DNA from: Colwellia sp. | Lineage (GTDB): Bacteria; Pseudomonadota; Gammaproteobacteria; Enterobacterales; Alteromonadaceae | NCBI GenBank assembly: GCA_013215295.1 | Contig: JABSOZ010000003.1 | Span: 124,001-188,000, forward strand | Reading direction: 5' to 3' | DNA length: 64,000 nt | Shown here: positions 1-5,751 of the stretch, piece by piece | Layout: the number at the start of each line of letters is the position of its first letter | Numbering within the stretch: the first letter of the stretch is position 1 | The notes under the pieces: model-generated | What the model was told of the DNA's origin: nothing | The model's database searches: none | What the model saw: the letters and a program-made list of their open reading frames with translations, nothing else | Made by a program: the position numbers and the translations under genes

Positions 1-23
1 AAACCTGAATTTCTGAAATGATC

Positions 24-66
24 ACTAATGCTAATTAGGATTACGTAACGGCCTTAGTCATTTATA
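24..66 (-). repeat. possible short attC site of the HNH cassette
   Basis: On the minus strand the sequence just after the HNH stop codon can fold: AATGCTAA (27-34) pairs with TTAGTCATT (55-63) with one unpaired base, the kind of extrahelical base typical of attC sites. It lacks the GGGCGTTA end seen at the better sites further right and lies at the window edge, so it may be degenerate or truncated. Confidence 0.3.
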
Positions 67-778
67 GTCCACACACGTCAACTCTATGCCGCATTAGAAA
101 ATCAAAGTTTGGTTGATCACTCATAGGTGCCTTAAATTTGTTGTTTTTTAACAGGTTACTTATTACTGGATCAGATTTTTTTGATAAAACTATATTGTAA
201 TCAGAATCCAATCCAAAATACCCTTTATCAAATAGACCATCGTGATGTCGACACAGCAAAATTGCATTCGTTGGGTTCAGGCGATTTTCACTATCCATAG
301 TCCAGGGAACAATGTGGCTACAAACTAACAAATCACTTTGATGAATATCACAAAAAGCGCATATCCCTGAGTAATTTTCTAATACAATACTTCTTAAAAC
401 TGACTGACCAATTCGCTGCTTCGTAGTGCGATCTATTTCAGTAATAGCTTTTTGTTCAAAAATTTTATGGTTGTTACTCTTGATAGCTTCCTTTGCTAAT
501 AATTCAACCTCATTAAACTCTTTAACTTTATAAATTGCTAATCTAAATAGGTCGGAATAATCATCCAAGTTCACTTCATTCTGTAATAGACCTTTATGCT
601 CTCCTTTAATGCCATAATGGTGAAGGATTTCCATTGCTACAAAACCACCACCTTTCGCTGGGGCTGGTAGCCCAAGGATATTTCGCTGTATAGTCCTGTG
701 GCTTTCACTATTGATCAAGTAAGCACGTAATACTTTTATAATAATGTCTTCATTAAACTCGTCTAAATATTTCGACAT
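62..778 (-). CDS. HNH endonuclease domain protein (integron cassette gene)
   Basis: This 238-aa protein has a C-terminal HNH nuclease module. It carries a CAFC pair near residue 140, the SHIVPW histidine motif, an Asn in NPTNAILL, and LCRHHDGLFDKGYF. This matches the HNH_2 type of metal-dependent nuclease found in many restriction-like proteins. The N-terminal 120 residues are a helical domain I do not recognise; it may provide target specificity. There is no signal peptide or membrane segment, so it should act in the cytoplasm. The gene stands alone between two attC-like sites with no methyltransferase partner. Start is ATG at 778 with only a weak GAGA-type ribosome site. A role in defence is an inference from the domain and the cassette setting. 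Confidence 0.75.
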   Translation of the reverse strand: MSKYLDEFNEDIIIKVLRAYLINSESHRTIQRNILGLPAPAKGGGFVAMEILHHYGIKGEHKGLLQNEVNLDDYSDLFRLAIYKVKEFNEVELLAKEAIKSNNHKIFEQKAITEIDRTTKQRIGQSVLRSIVLENYSGICAFCDIHQSDLLVCSHIVPWTMDSENRLNPTNAILLCRHHDGLFDKGYFGLDSDYNIVLSKKSDPVISNLLKNNKFKAPMSDQPNFDFLMRHRVDVCGL

Positions 779-793
779 GAGGTCTCTATCATA

Positions 794-882
794 TAATGCC
801 GCATTAAGCAGCTAATAATTGTTGGCTGTATTGTGTAGTTAAACAGATCAAATTGTTAGTAGTCCCGCTTGAACAGCTTATA
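794..882 (-). repeat. attC recombination site of the DUF3800 cassette
   Basis: On the minus strand the site runs from TATAAGCTGTTCAAGCGGGAC to GCTGCTTAATGCGGCATTA. The outer arms are imperfectly complementary, and the middle contains the GCCAAC element seen in the other sites. The final box reads GCATTA rather than GCGTTA, a one-base departure from the rest of the array. The preceding gene's stop codon falls inside the site, as is common for cassettes. Confidence 0.6.
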
Positions 883-1645
883 TTTCACTTGAATTCACTG
901 CTTGAATATTATTATTTATTATTATTTGTTTAGTTGCCGGTCTCGCTTTATTCTCTCGAGGAAAATGCCATAAATTGAAACTTTGATTGGGGTAAGTATC
1001 ATAATGAAGTTTGTCCCAACTTAGCATATTTGCCATTTTAATAAATGCAGCCTCTTTAGCTCTAGATAATGTTAGGGCGGGGTTGAGAAATTTCATGTAA
1101 CCAGAATTAACGGCGCCTGTAAGAATATCTACAACTTGTAAACCTAAGTGAGCTTTAGAATCATGCATCTCAACTGTACCAACGGATTTTCTTTTTCCCA
1201 GTTGGGACAACATGTTATTTGCAATAATACCTATAACTTCATCATTTCTTTTATATTTATCACATTTTTGATCGATATAGACGGTCAAGTTAGAGCTGGT
1301 TTGTTGAGCAACCGACTTAACTAATTCTGTGTATGTTTTATAAAATGCTGTTTCACGATTTTTCTTCCAATTGTTGTATTTCCTCTTTTCTACGATTATC
1401 GCATGAAAACAACAATTGCTCTTTAATACCATATTGAGGAGGTCTATACATATGTTCGATTGACCCGCACTATTTTTGATTTTTGACCACTTTAACTCGC
1501 CGACAATTCCCCACTTCTTTTTTAGGTTCAAAACATAGTCATTGAATTCTTCGGTTTTGTCGATAGGTACGCAAAGCAAACCTATCGAGTAACACTTGTC
1601 ACTTCCTGTAGTTCCGCTCTCATCTCCATATACAAGATAATCCAT
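878..1645 (-). CDS. DUF3800 domain protein (integron cassette gene)
   Basis: A 255-aa protein with the DUF3800 signature: an N-terminal DES motif (residues 8-10, YGDESG), a second acidic strand (YIDQKCD, about residue 123) and the C-terminal DSKAHLGLQVVD block. The family is predicted to have an RNase H-like fold with acidic metal-binding residues. It is common on mobile elements and in defence islands, but its biochemistry is poorly established. Start is ATG at 1645, supported by AAGGAGAG eight bases upstream. It is a solitary cassette gene followed by its own attC. All key acidic residues appear present, so it is probably functional. The substrate is unknown. Confidence 0.8.
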   Translation of the reverse strand: MDYLVYGDESGTTGSDKCYSIGLLCVPIDKTEEFNDYVLNLKKKWGIVGELKWSKIKNSAGQSNICIDLLNMVLKSNCCFHAIIVEKRKYNNWKKNRETAFYKTYTELVKSVAQQTSSNLTVYIDQKCDKYKRNDEVIGIIANNMLSQLGKRKSVGTVEMHDSKAHLGLQVVDILTGAVNSGYMKFLNPALTLSRAKEAAFIKMANMLSWDKLHYDTYPNQSFNLWHFPRENKARPATKQIIINNNIQAVNSSEI

Positions 1646-1668
1646 TACACCGTACTCTCCTTGAAATA

Positions 1669-1739
1669 TAACGCCCAGCTAACAGCTAACAGCTAACAGC
1701 TAACAGTAAACTGTTATTTGTCCTTTTAAGCAGCTTATA
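1669..1739 (-). repeat. attC site containing a 7-bp tandem repeat
   Basis: The ends fit the array (minus strand TATAAGCTGCTTAAAAGGAC at one side, GGGCGTTA at the other). The middle differs: instead of the long stem it has the palindrome AACAGTAAACTGTT (minus strand AACAGTTTACTGTT) followed by four exact copies of AGCTAAC (plus strand 1677-1704). At 71 bp it is the shortest of the clear sites. Confidence 0.6.
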
Positions 1740-1746
1740 GGTGAAT

Positions 1747-2220
1747 TTACTGATCACTAGCTTCTTCACAAGCCTTAGATAGTGCAGCAGCTAACAACGC
1801 AATTATATTAATAAATTGCTGCCTTGGTTCCAGTTTTTTATGACTTTTAACTTCAAGCCCCAATTCAGTATGAACGTATAAAGTATTTTGTTGGAGCATT
1901 TGCTTCTCGTTGCTATCAAGAGTTTCATAAAAATTTTTAACATCACTTTTATTTAGTTCATCTCTAAGCTCGTGAGCAAATTTATTTCTTAATTTTCCGA
2001 GAGCGTTTAAGCTACTTTCGAATCTTGGTTGAAGACCGAAAGCTAATGCTATTTGCACAACTTGAAAATATTCAAGCTTGCTTGCCTCTAAATATGCTTC
2101 ATTGACTATGAACGATTTGATTAGCTTACGTAGGAAATTTTCAACTACGATATGAGTTCTTATTACTATGCCTAAATCATCTTCACTTTCAAATGACTTA
2201 AACAAAGGCTCCAATTCCAT
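1747..2220 (-). CDS. HEPN / MltR-like protein (integron cassette gene)
   Basis: About 157 aa, all helical in appearance. The N-terminal half (ELEPLFKSFESEDDLGIVI) resembles the mannitol repressor MltR family, and a clear RNKFAH motif near residue 100 fits the Rx4-6H signature of HEPN-fold proteins. Many HEPN proteins are ribonucleases or antitoxin-paired toxins; MltR-type members act as regulators. The sequence alone cannot decide between these. No nucleotidyltransferase partner lies beside it, which argues against a classical HEPN-MNT pair. I chose the ATG at 2220 over an in-frame GTG at 2229 because an AGGTG lies six bases before the ATG. Confidence 0.7.
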   Translation of the reverse strand: MELEPLFKSFESEDDLGIVIRTHIVVENFLRKLIKSFIVNEAYLEASKLEYFQVVQIALAFGLQPRFESSLNALGKLRNKFAHELRDELNKSDVKNFYETLDSNEKQMLQQNTLYVHTELGLEVKSHKKLEPRQQFINIIALLAAALSKACEEASDQ

Positions 2221-2230
2221 AGTATTCACC

Positions 2231-2324
2231 TAACGCCCTAATAAGGGGCAAAAATTTGTTGGTTAAAATGTTGAGTAACGAAAACAGTAAACTGTTTTTT
2301 GTCCTTATTAATTAGCTTGTTATA
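2231..2324 (-). repeat. attC recombination site
   Basis: On the minus strand it runs from TATAACAAGC through AAGGAC to GCCCCTTATTAGGGCGTTA. The outer arms TAATAAGG and CCTTATTA are complementary. The middle shares the palindrome AACAGTTTACTG with the neighbouring site at 1669-1739. It ends directly at GTTAGGT, a perfect match to the GTTRRRY core consensus. Confidence 0.75.
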
Positions 2325-2331
2325 AATCAAT

Positions 2332-2907
2332 TTACACCTGTGTCAGTAGTTTAACAGCTAGACGTGTGATGCGGAAAATACGGTTGCCTTGAGAGCTATA
2401 ATCTAAAAGTAAAAGGCCTAAATTAACAAGCTGAGTTAAATCATCTTCGACGAATCTAGGCTCCTTTATTTCAAGGCTCCCTTGAGTGTCCATAAATAAG
2501 AAACTAGTTCCATCAAATGTATTTGATTCAAGAAACGAGCTACCTCCCGTAGAGTTAAGCTGGTTGATTATTGATATCGCTTGCTCAGATAGTTCAATAT
2601 TGGGAGCTAAAGCATTTGAGATCTCTTTAAAACCACCAATAGAAGATGAGAGAACCAGTAAAGTTTCATCTAAAGCGGAAAGTTTTTGGAGAACTACTTC
2701 ATGGTTTAGATTTAAAAGTGACTTTATACCTAGGCTTAAAAGATGGTTAGACATAATCTCGTCTAATAAACTTTTATGCCTCTTTTCATCTAACCAGCTA
2801 ACAAACTCCTTGTACTCATCTTCTGAGGCAGAATTCCTTTCAGATTTGAAGTTACTTAATAGCCCTACAATAGTAGCGAATGTTGTTGCCGCAGTTAATA
2901 CTTCCAC
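2332..2907 (-). CDS. unknown helical protein (integron cassette gene)
   Basis: A roughly 191-aa protein that I do not recognise. It begins with a moderately hydrophobic stretch (VEVLTAATTFATIVGLLSNF), continues as amphipathic helices rich in Leu, and ends in a basic LLTQV tail. There is no Cys and no obvious catalytic motif. The N-terminal hydrophobic stretch is too short and polar to call a membrane anchor with confidence. The start is uncertain between TTG at 2910 and GTG at 2907; GTG is preferred because AAGGAG lies at better spacing. It is flanked by attC sites on both sides and shows no operon partner. Confidence 0.65.
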   Translation of the reverse strand: MEVLTAATTFATIVGLLSNFKSERNSASEDEYKEFVSWLDEKRHKSLLDEIMSNHLLSLGIKSLLNLNHEVVLQKLSALDETLLVLSSSIGGFKEISNALAPNIELSEQAISIINQLNSTGGSSFLESNTFDGTSFLFMDTQGSLEIKEPRFVEDDLTQLVNLGLLLLDYSSQGNRIFRITRLAVKLLTQV

Positions 2908-2925
2908 CAATCTCTCCTTGATTTA

Positions 2926-3022
2926 TAACGCCCAAATAACAGGCTAAGTAATGGTTGGCTAAAATTGTGTAGTGAAACGAAACGTAGCCAACTGTTACGT
3001 GTCTTTGTTGGTTTTCTTCTTA
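2926..3022 (-). repeat. attC recombination site
   Basis: The minus strand ends in GCCTGTTATTTGGGCGTTA. It contains the inner stem AGTTGGCTACG / GTAGCCAACT-type elements and a loop rich in GAAACGAAAC, as at the sites near 3.6 and 4.1 kb. The far arm (CTAAGAAGAAAACC) is less regular, so that boundary is approximate. Confidence 0.7.
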
Positions 3023-3033
3023 GTACAACTACA

Positions 3034-3576
3034 CTAACCAACTCTTATTCTACGGTCAATCTCCCTTTTAACGGCACCTAGCGCATACGATTTATCTCCA
3101 CCCGCAACTGCCCCCATTGTCTGGCGATTACAGTTCTCACAGATAAATTTAGTTTCACTTCTATCGTAGAAACTACTGTGGCATGTACTGTCATCGTAAA
3201 CCAATGTTGCATCACATGTAGGGCAATAGCACCAAAGGTTACTTATGTTTACCCCTCTCCAATCCCATCTCCAATTAACATCAAATATGTTATCCGACAC
3301 GTAGTCTTTATGTTCAGGCTGTTTAAACATGTCCGCAATATTTATTAGAATAACTACAGAGCCTATAAAAGCTAAAATAAATAATAAAAGGAAAAACCAA
3401 CCTGAAAAAGAATAATCTTGAAACATCGAATCCCAGCACCAAATACAAAATGACCAAATGGATTTTGCCGCGGTAATCGATAATTCGCGGACTTGAGGGA
3501 TTAAAAGTAAAATAACGCCAGCTACTACAGAGGCAATAACCCCGTTCCTAATGCTTTTAATCGAATTATTACTCAT
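3034..3576 (-). CDS. membrane protein with C-terminal zinc-ribbon-like domain (integron cassette gene)
   Basis: A 180-aa protein with two predicted membrane segments, about residues 13-32 (GVIASVVAGVILLLIP) and 58-80 (SGWFFLLLFILAFIGSVVIL). A soluble C-terminal domain follows. That domain has CYCPTC near residue 118 and CENC near residue 147, two CxxC pairs about 28 residues apart, which fits a zinc ribbon. The Trp-rich WNWRW-like stretch lies between the membrane part and the ribbon. I know no family name for this. Start is ATG at 3576 with AAGGAATGTT just upstream. One possibility is a membrane-anchored sensor or effector, but nothing here shows a function. Confidence 0.7.
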   Translation of the reverse strand: MSNNSIKSIRNGVIASVVAGVILLLIPQVRELSITAAKSIWSFCIWCWDSMFQDYSFSGWFFLLLFILAFIGSVVILINIADMFKQPEHKDYVSDNIFDVNWRWDWRGVNISNLWCYCPTCDATLVYDDSTCHSSFYDRSETKFICENCNRQTMGAVAGGDKSYALGAVKREIDRRIRVG

Positions 3577-3592
3577 AACATTCCTTGTGTAC

Positions 3593-3686
3593 TAACGCCC
3601 AAATAAGGGGCTGATAATAGTTGGCTAAAATGGGTAGCGGAGCGAAACCAGCCAACTGTAATTTGTCCCAATTGAATAGCTGTTAT
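3593..3686 (-). repeat. attC recombination site
   Basis: A clear site: the plus strand starts TAACGCCCAAATAAGGGGCT and ends GTCCCAATTGAATAGCTGTTAT. The inner arms AGTTGGCT (about 3618-3626) and AGCCAACT (about 3649-3656) are perfectly complementary around a GCGGAGCGAAACC loop region. The stop codon of the upstream cassette gene lies inside its right end. Confidence 0.82.
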
Positions 3687-4087
3687 GTTGCAATTGCAAC
3701 ACTGTATTCTTTGTTTTTAAGTTTAACTAGTTGTGACTTACTTAAACTGTCTTGGTTCGTTAAATTCTTAGGCTCAACAAAGATTAAAAATGTGCGTTTA
3801 TCTTTTGTATTCCAACCGAAAGTGACAAATTTTTTGTCTGCTAAAAAACTCTGATTACCATCTTTATAATCGGCAACAGGTAAAGAACCATTTGGGTCAA
3901 TTGACTCTGTAGCAGTTACATGAATTAAACCGATACAGCTTTTAACTAAAACTTGATCTTTATGTCCAGCTGAATTAGTTACATTCTCAAGGATTTCTGC
4001 ATCTTTACCTAACGATAATAAATGCTCTACCACTAAATTAGCTAAACATTTTTTACGTTGTTGAACTGAAGCTCCAGTTATTCTCAT
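3683..4087 (-). CDS. unknown cytoplasmic protein (integron cassette gene)
   Basis: With the start placed at ATG 4087 (AAGGAG six bases upstream) this is a 134-aa protein. A longer reading upstream would only translate the attC site, so it is rejected. I do not recognise the family. The second half looks like an alpha/beta fold with alternating strands (DKKFVTFGWNTKDKRTFLIFVEP) and a possible acidic site. It has two Cys and no membrane segment. A compact alpha/beta domain with D...E-x-K-like spacing can suggest a restriction-nuclease-like fold (FVEPKN), but this is weak and I do not claim it. Confidence 0.65.
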   Translation of the reverse strand: MRITGASVQQRKKCLANLVVEHLLSLGKDAEILENVTNSAGHKDQVLVKSCIGLIHVTATESIDPNGSLPVADYKDGNQSFLADKKFVTFGWNTKDKRTFLIFVEPKNLTNQDSLSKSQLVKLKNKEYSVAIAT

Positions 4088-4104
4088 ACATTCTCCTTGC
4101 GGCA

Positions 4105-4198
4105 TAACGCCCAAATAAGGGGCTGATAATAGTTGGCTAAAATGTGAAGCGGAACGAAACCTAGCCAACTGTTAGCAGCCCCGCTTAATTTTCTTATA
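4105..4198 (-). repeat. attC recombination site
   Basis: The best-formed site of the array. Outer arms are CCAAATAAGGGGCTG and CAGCCCCGCTTAATT on the plus strand. Inner arms AGTTGGCTA and TAGCCAACT are perfectly complementary. The loop is GAAGCGGAACGAAAC, and GGGCGTTA closes the minus-strand end. The first 30 bases and most of the inner stem are identical to the site at 3593. Confidence 0.85.
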
Positions 4199-4226
4199 GG
4201 TGTTACCTAAATACCAAACTTAAAAA

Positions 4227-4988
4227 TTAATCCTCTTGAACCTGTTCAAAATTAAATTTAACCTTTGAAGGTTCAAAAATTGCACGCTCAATTACTTCTG
4301 CCGAATCTAAATCGAACAGTGCAATATTGTGTCCGTCAGCTAAAGAGCTTTTGTACCCAATACCATCATAACCCTTAGATTTGATAAACTCTGAAATAAT
4401 CTGTGTCGGTGTATAATCAGATTTTAAATCTGATGTTTTAGTTGGTTTTGAAAATGCGTTGTCGATATCTAACCAAACGGCTTCGACAATCTTTGAAGCA
4501 GACGGTTCCTTAAAATAAAACTTTTTGTTGGTTTTTCCATGGTTAACAGAAAAATCTATAATCCTTAAATCTCTAGATAATTTAAAATGACCAAGAGAAA
4601 TAATTGACCCAAGCCAAGGCCTAATCTCTGACATAGCAGTTTCTTTATCCGTTGCTACATATAAGCACGGTATACCTTTCGAGTTGGCTCTTCCTTCGGA
4701 GGCGCTGAAAGGTAACGGCTTCATTCTGTTCGAATCATACGGACAGGGCCAGTCCTCTATATGGACTTCCTCATTAGTATCAGGATCAGTCTGATAAAAA
4801 GGCATCAAATCATGTCCTTCTTGGGCTCGCCATACAGATGTATCTTTGTATAAGGTAAGAACTCGTTTTTGACAAGTATTGTTGATGGCAGTAAGAAAAT
4901 CTTTGGATTCATTACTCATAATATAACGAAATTTGGTATTTACAGATTGGCTAAAATCCCAATAGCTACGCCAAGACTTGAAACTCAT
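4227..4988 (-). CDS. RES-domain protein, probable NAD+-degrading toxin-like enzyme (integron cassette gene)
   Basis: A 253-aa protein with the RES fold signature. It has an early Arg (TSVWRAQEG), a central GRANSKGIPCLYVATDKETA block, and a Glu-Ile-Arg-Pro (SEIRPWLG) segment, which match the conserved R, E and S residues that name the family. Characterised RES toxins are NAD+ phosphorylases or glycohydrolases of Xre/MbcA-RES toxin-antitoxin pairs. Here the gene is solitary: no Xre-like antitoxin is next to it. It also has about 40 extra N-terminal residues. Start is ATG at 4988 with AAGGA upstream; an in-frame GTG at 5009 lies within the recombination core repeats. It is the first cassette of the visible array. 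Confidence 0.8.
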   Translation of the reverse strand: MSFKSWRSYWDFSQSVNTKFRYIMSNESKDFLTAINNTCQKRVLTLYKDTSVWRAQEGHDLMPFYQTDPDTNEEVHIEDWPCPYDSNRMKPLPFSASEGRANSKGIPCLYVATDKETAMSEIRPWLGSIISLGHFKLSRDLRIIDFSVNHGKTNKKFYFKEPSASKIVEAVWLDIDNAFSKPTKTSDLKSDYTPTQIISEFIKSKGYDGIGYKSSLADGHNIALFDLDSAEVIERAIFEPSKVKFNFEQVQED

Positions 4989-5003
4989 CACTAGATCCTT
5001 TTG

Positions 5004-5024
5004 TAACACCTAACACCTAACAGC
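5004..5024 (-). repeat. tandem integron core sites at the array end
   Basis: Plus strand TAACACC-TAACACC-TAACAGC; on the minus strand two copies read GTTAGGT, which matches the GTTRRRY integron core exactly. This is where an attI or the preceding attC should end. No second arm is visible to the right, so it may be an attI remnant. Confidence 0.55.
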
Positions 5025-5026
5025 TT

Positions 5027-5054
5027 ATTAGACGAGCGAATATCTACTTTCCAA
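5027..5054 (-). promoter_or_regulatory. candidate promoter reading into the cassette array
   Basis: On the minus strand TTGGAA (5054-5049) and TCTAAT (5032-5027) are separated by 16 bases, 4/6 and 5/6 matches to the sigma-70 boxes. Position and direction suit an integron cassette promoter (Pc). It is a motif match only. Confidence 0.35.
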
Positions 5055-5508
5055 CAGGTCATTAACTGTCTGATTTATTGATAATACAAATGAAATTACC
5101 TTTATATTACTGTTATATCAAGTGTTTATTGATTTCCTTTAATGCAATTTTGGATAATACGCGTTTTTATCTCGTTTTCTCTGGTGAAAGAGGATAGCTT
5201 TCTTTATTAACTGAAAATATGTATTACAAGTTTTAGGGCAAATAATTTGAAGGAAATGTATCAACTTCGCGCATGAAGAAGTCATTAGCACCTTATTGAT
5301 CTTATGCCAGATAGACTAATCTAAGCCTCGTAGCCATAAGTAATTTAAAACTACTAATCGCCTAACGTCTTTCATTTCTACGCAGTTTTAGGTTTTCAGG
5401 AATTACAGCCACTAAAAACGCTAAAAGTATAAATTTCGCGCAAACGAATAGACCCGAATATATAAAGTCGGTGGGTTTGAAGTATTTGATTGATTTGTAA
5501 GAGAAAAG
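5055..5508. other. intergenic region between cassette array and tRNA; no gene seen
   Basis: Both strands are full of stop codons. An integron integrase would be expected here, divergent from the cassettes. No ORF of useful length is present, and I could not recognise the conserved integrase C-terminus in any frame. No repeats or terminators stand out. Confidence 0.6.
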
Positions 5509-5585
5509 TGGTGGCCCCTCCCTGACTTGAACAGGGGACCTGTCGATTATGAGTCGAATGCTCTAACCAACTGAGCTAAGGGGCC
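5509..5585 (-). tRNA. tRNA-Ile(CAU), the lysidine-modified minor isoleucine tRNA
   Basis: A complete 77-nt cloverleaf on the minus strand, including an encoded CCA end (5509-5511). The acceptor pair is GGCCCCT/AGGGGCC, the D arm is AGCTCAGTTGGTTAGAGC, and the anticodon loop is CTCATAA with a CAU anticodon. The T arm reads GTTCAAGTC. Its body resembles E. coli ileX/ileY rather than elongator or initiator Met tRNA, so it should read AUA codons after lysidine modification. It sits about 480 bp from the end of the cassette array. Confidence 0.93.
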
Positions 5586-5706
5586 ATTTCTTTTTACTTT
5601 AAATTGAAGCTTCAACTTAAAGCGGCGTGAAGTATAAGCATTTTTTATTTTGTTGTCACTAGCCTATTTTTAAAAAGTGCAAAAAATCACATCGTTCGCT
5701 CAATTG

Positions 5707-5744
5707 TTAGGCAATACGGATGATTTATTATCGGTATTGCCTAA
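5707..5744. repeat. 11-bp perfect inverted repeat downstream of the GlyGly-CTERM gene
   Basis: TTAGGCAATAC (5707-5717) and GTATTGCCTAA (5734-5744) enclose a 16-base loop. It lies eight bases past the stop codon of the minus-strand gene, where a terminator would be expected, but no U-tract follows. It might protect the 3' end of the transcript or stop transcription with help. Confidence 0.55.
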
Positions 5745-5751
5745 ATCCTCT

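Noticed and set aside
2486-2947. 153-aa plus-strand ORF opposite the unknown cassette gene at 2332-2907
   Set aside because: It has no ribosome site or recognisable motif, crosses an attC site, and lies opposite a cassette gene with the expected direction and flanking sites.
4088-4168. 27-residue N-terminal extension of the unknown cassette protein
   Set aside because: It is a translation of the attC site. The ATG at 4087 has a strong AAGGAG and gives a sensible protein.
5055-5508. Possible integron integrase gene or remnant
   Set aside because: No frame is open and the conserved integrase C-terminal motifs are not recognisable in any frame.
5707-5744. Rho-independent terminator for the GlyGly-CTERM gene
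   Set aside because: The stem is good but no U-tract follows on the minus strand, so I list it only as an inverted repeat.
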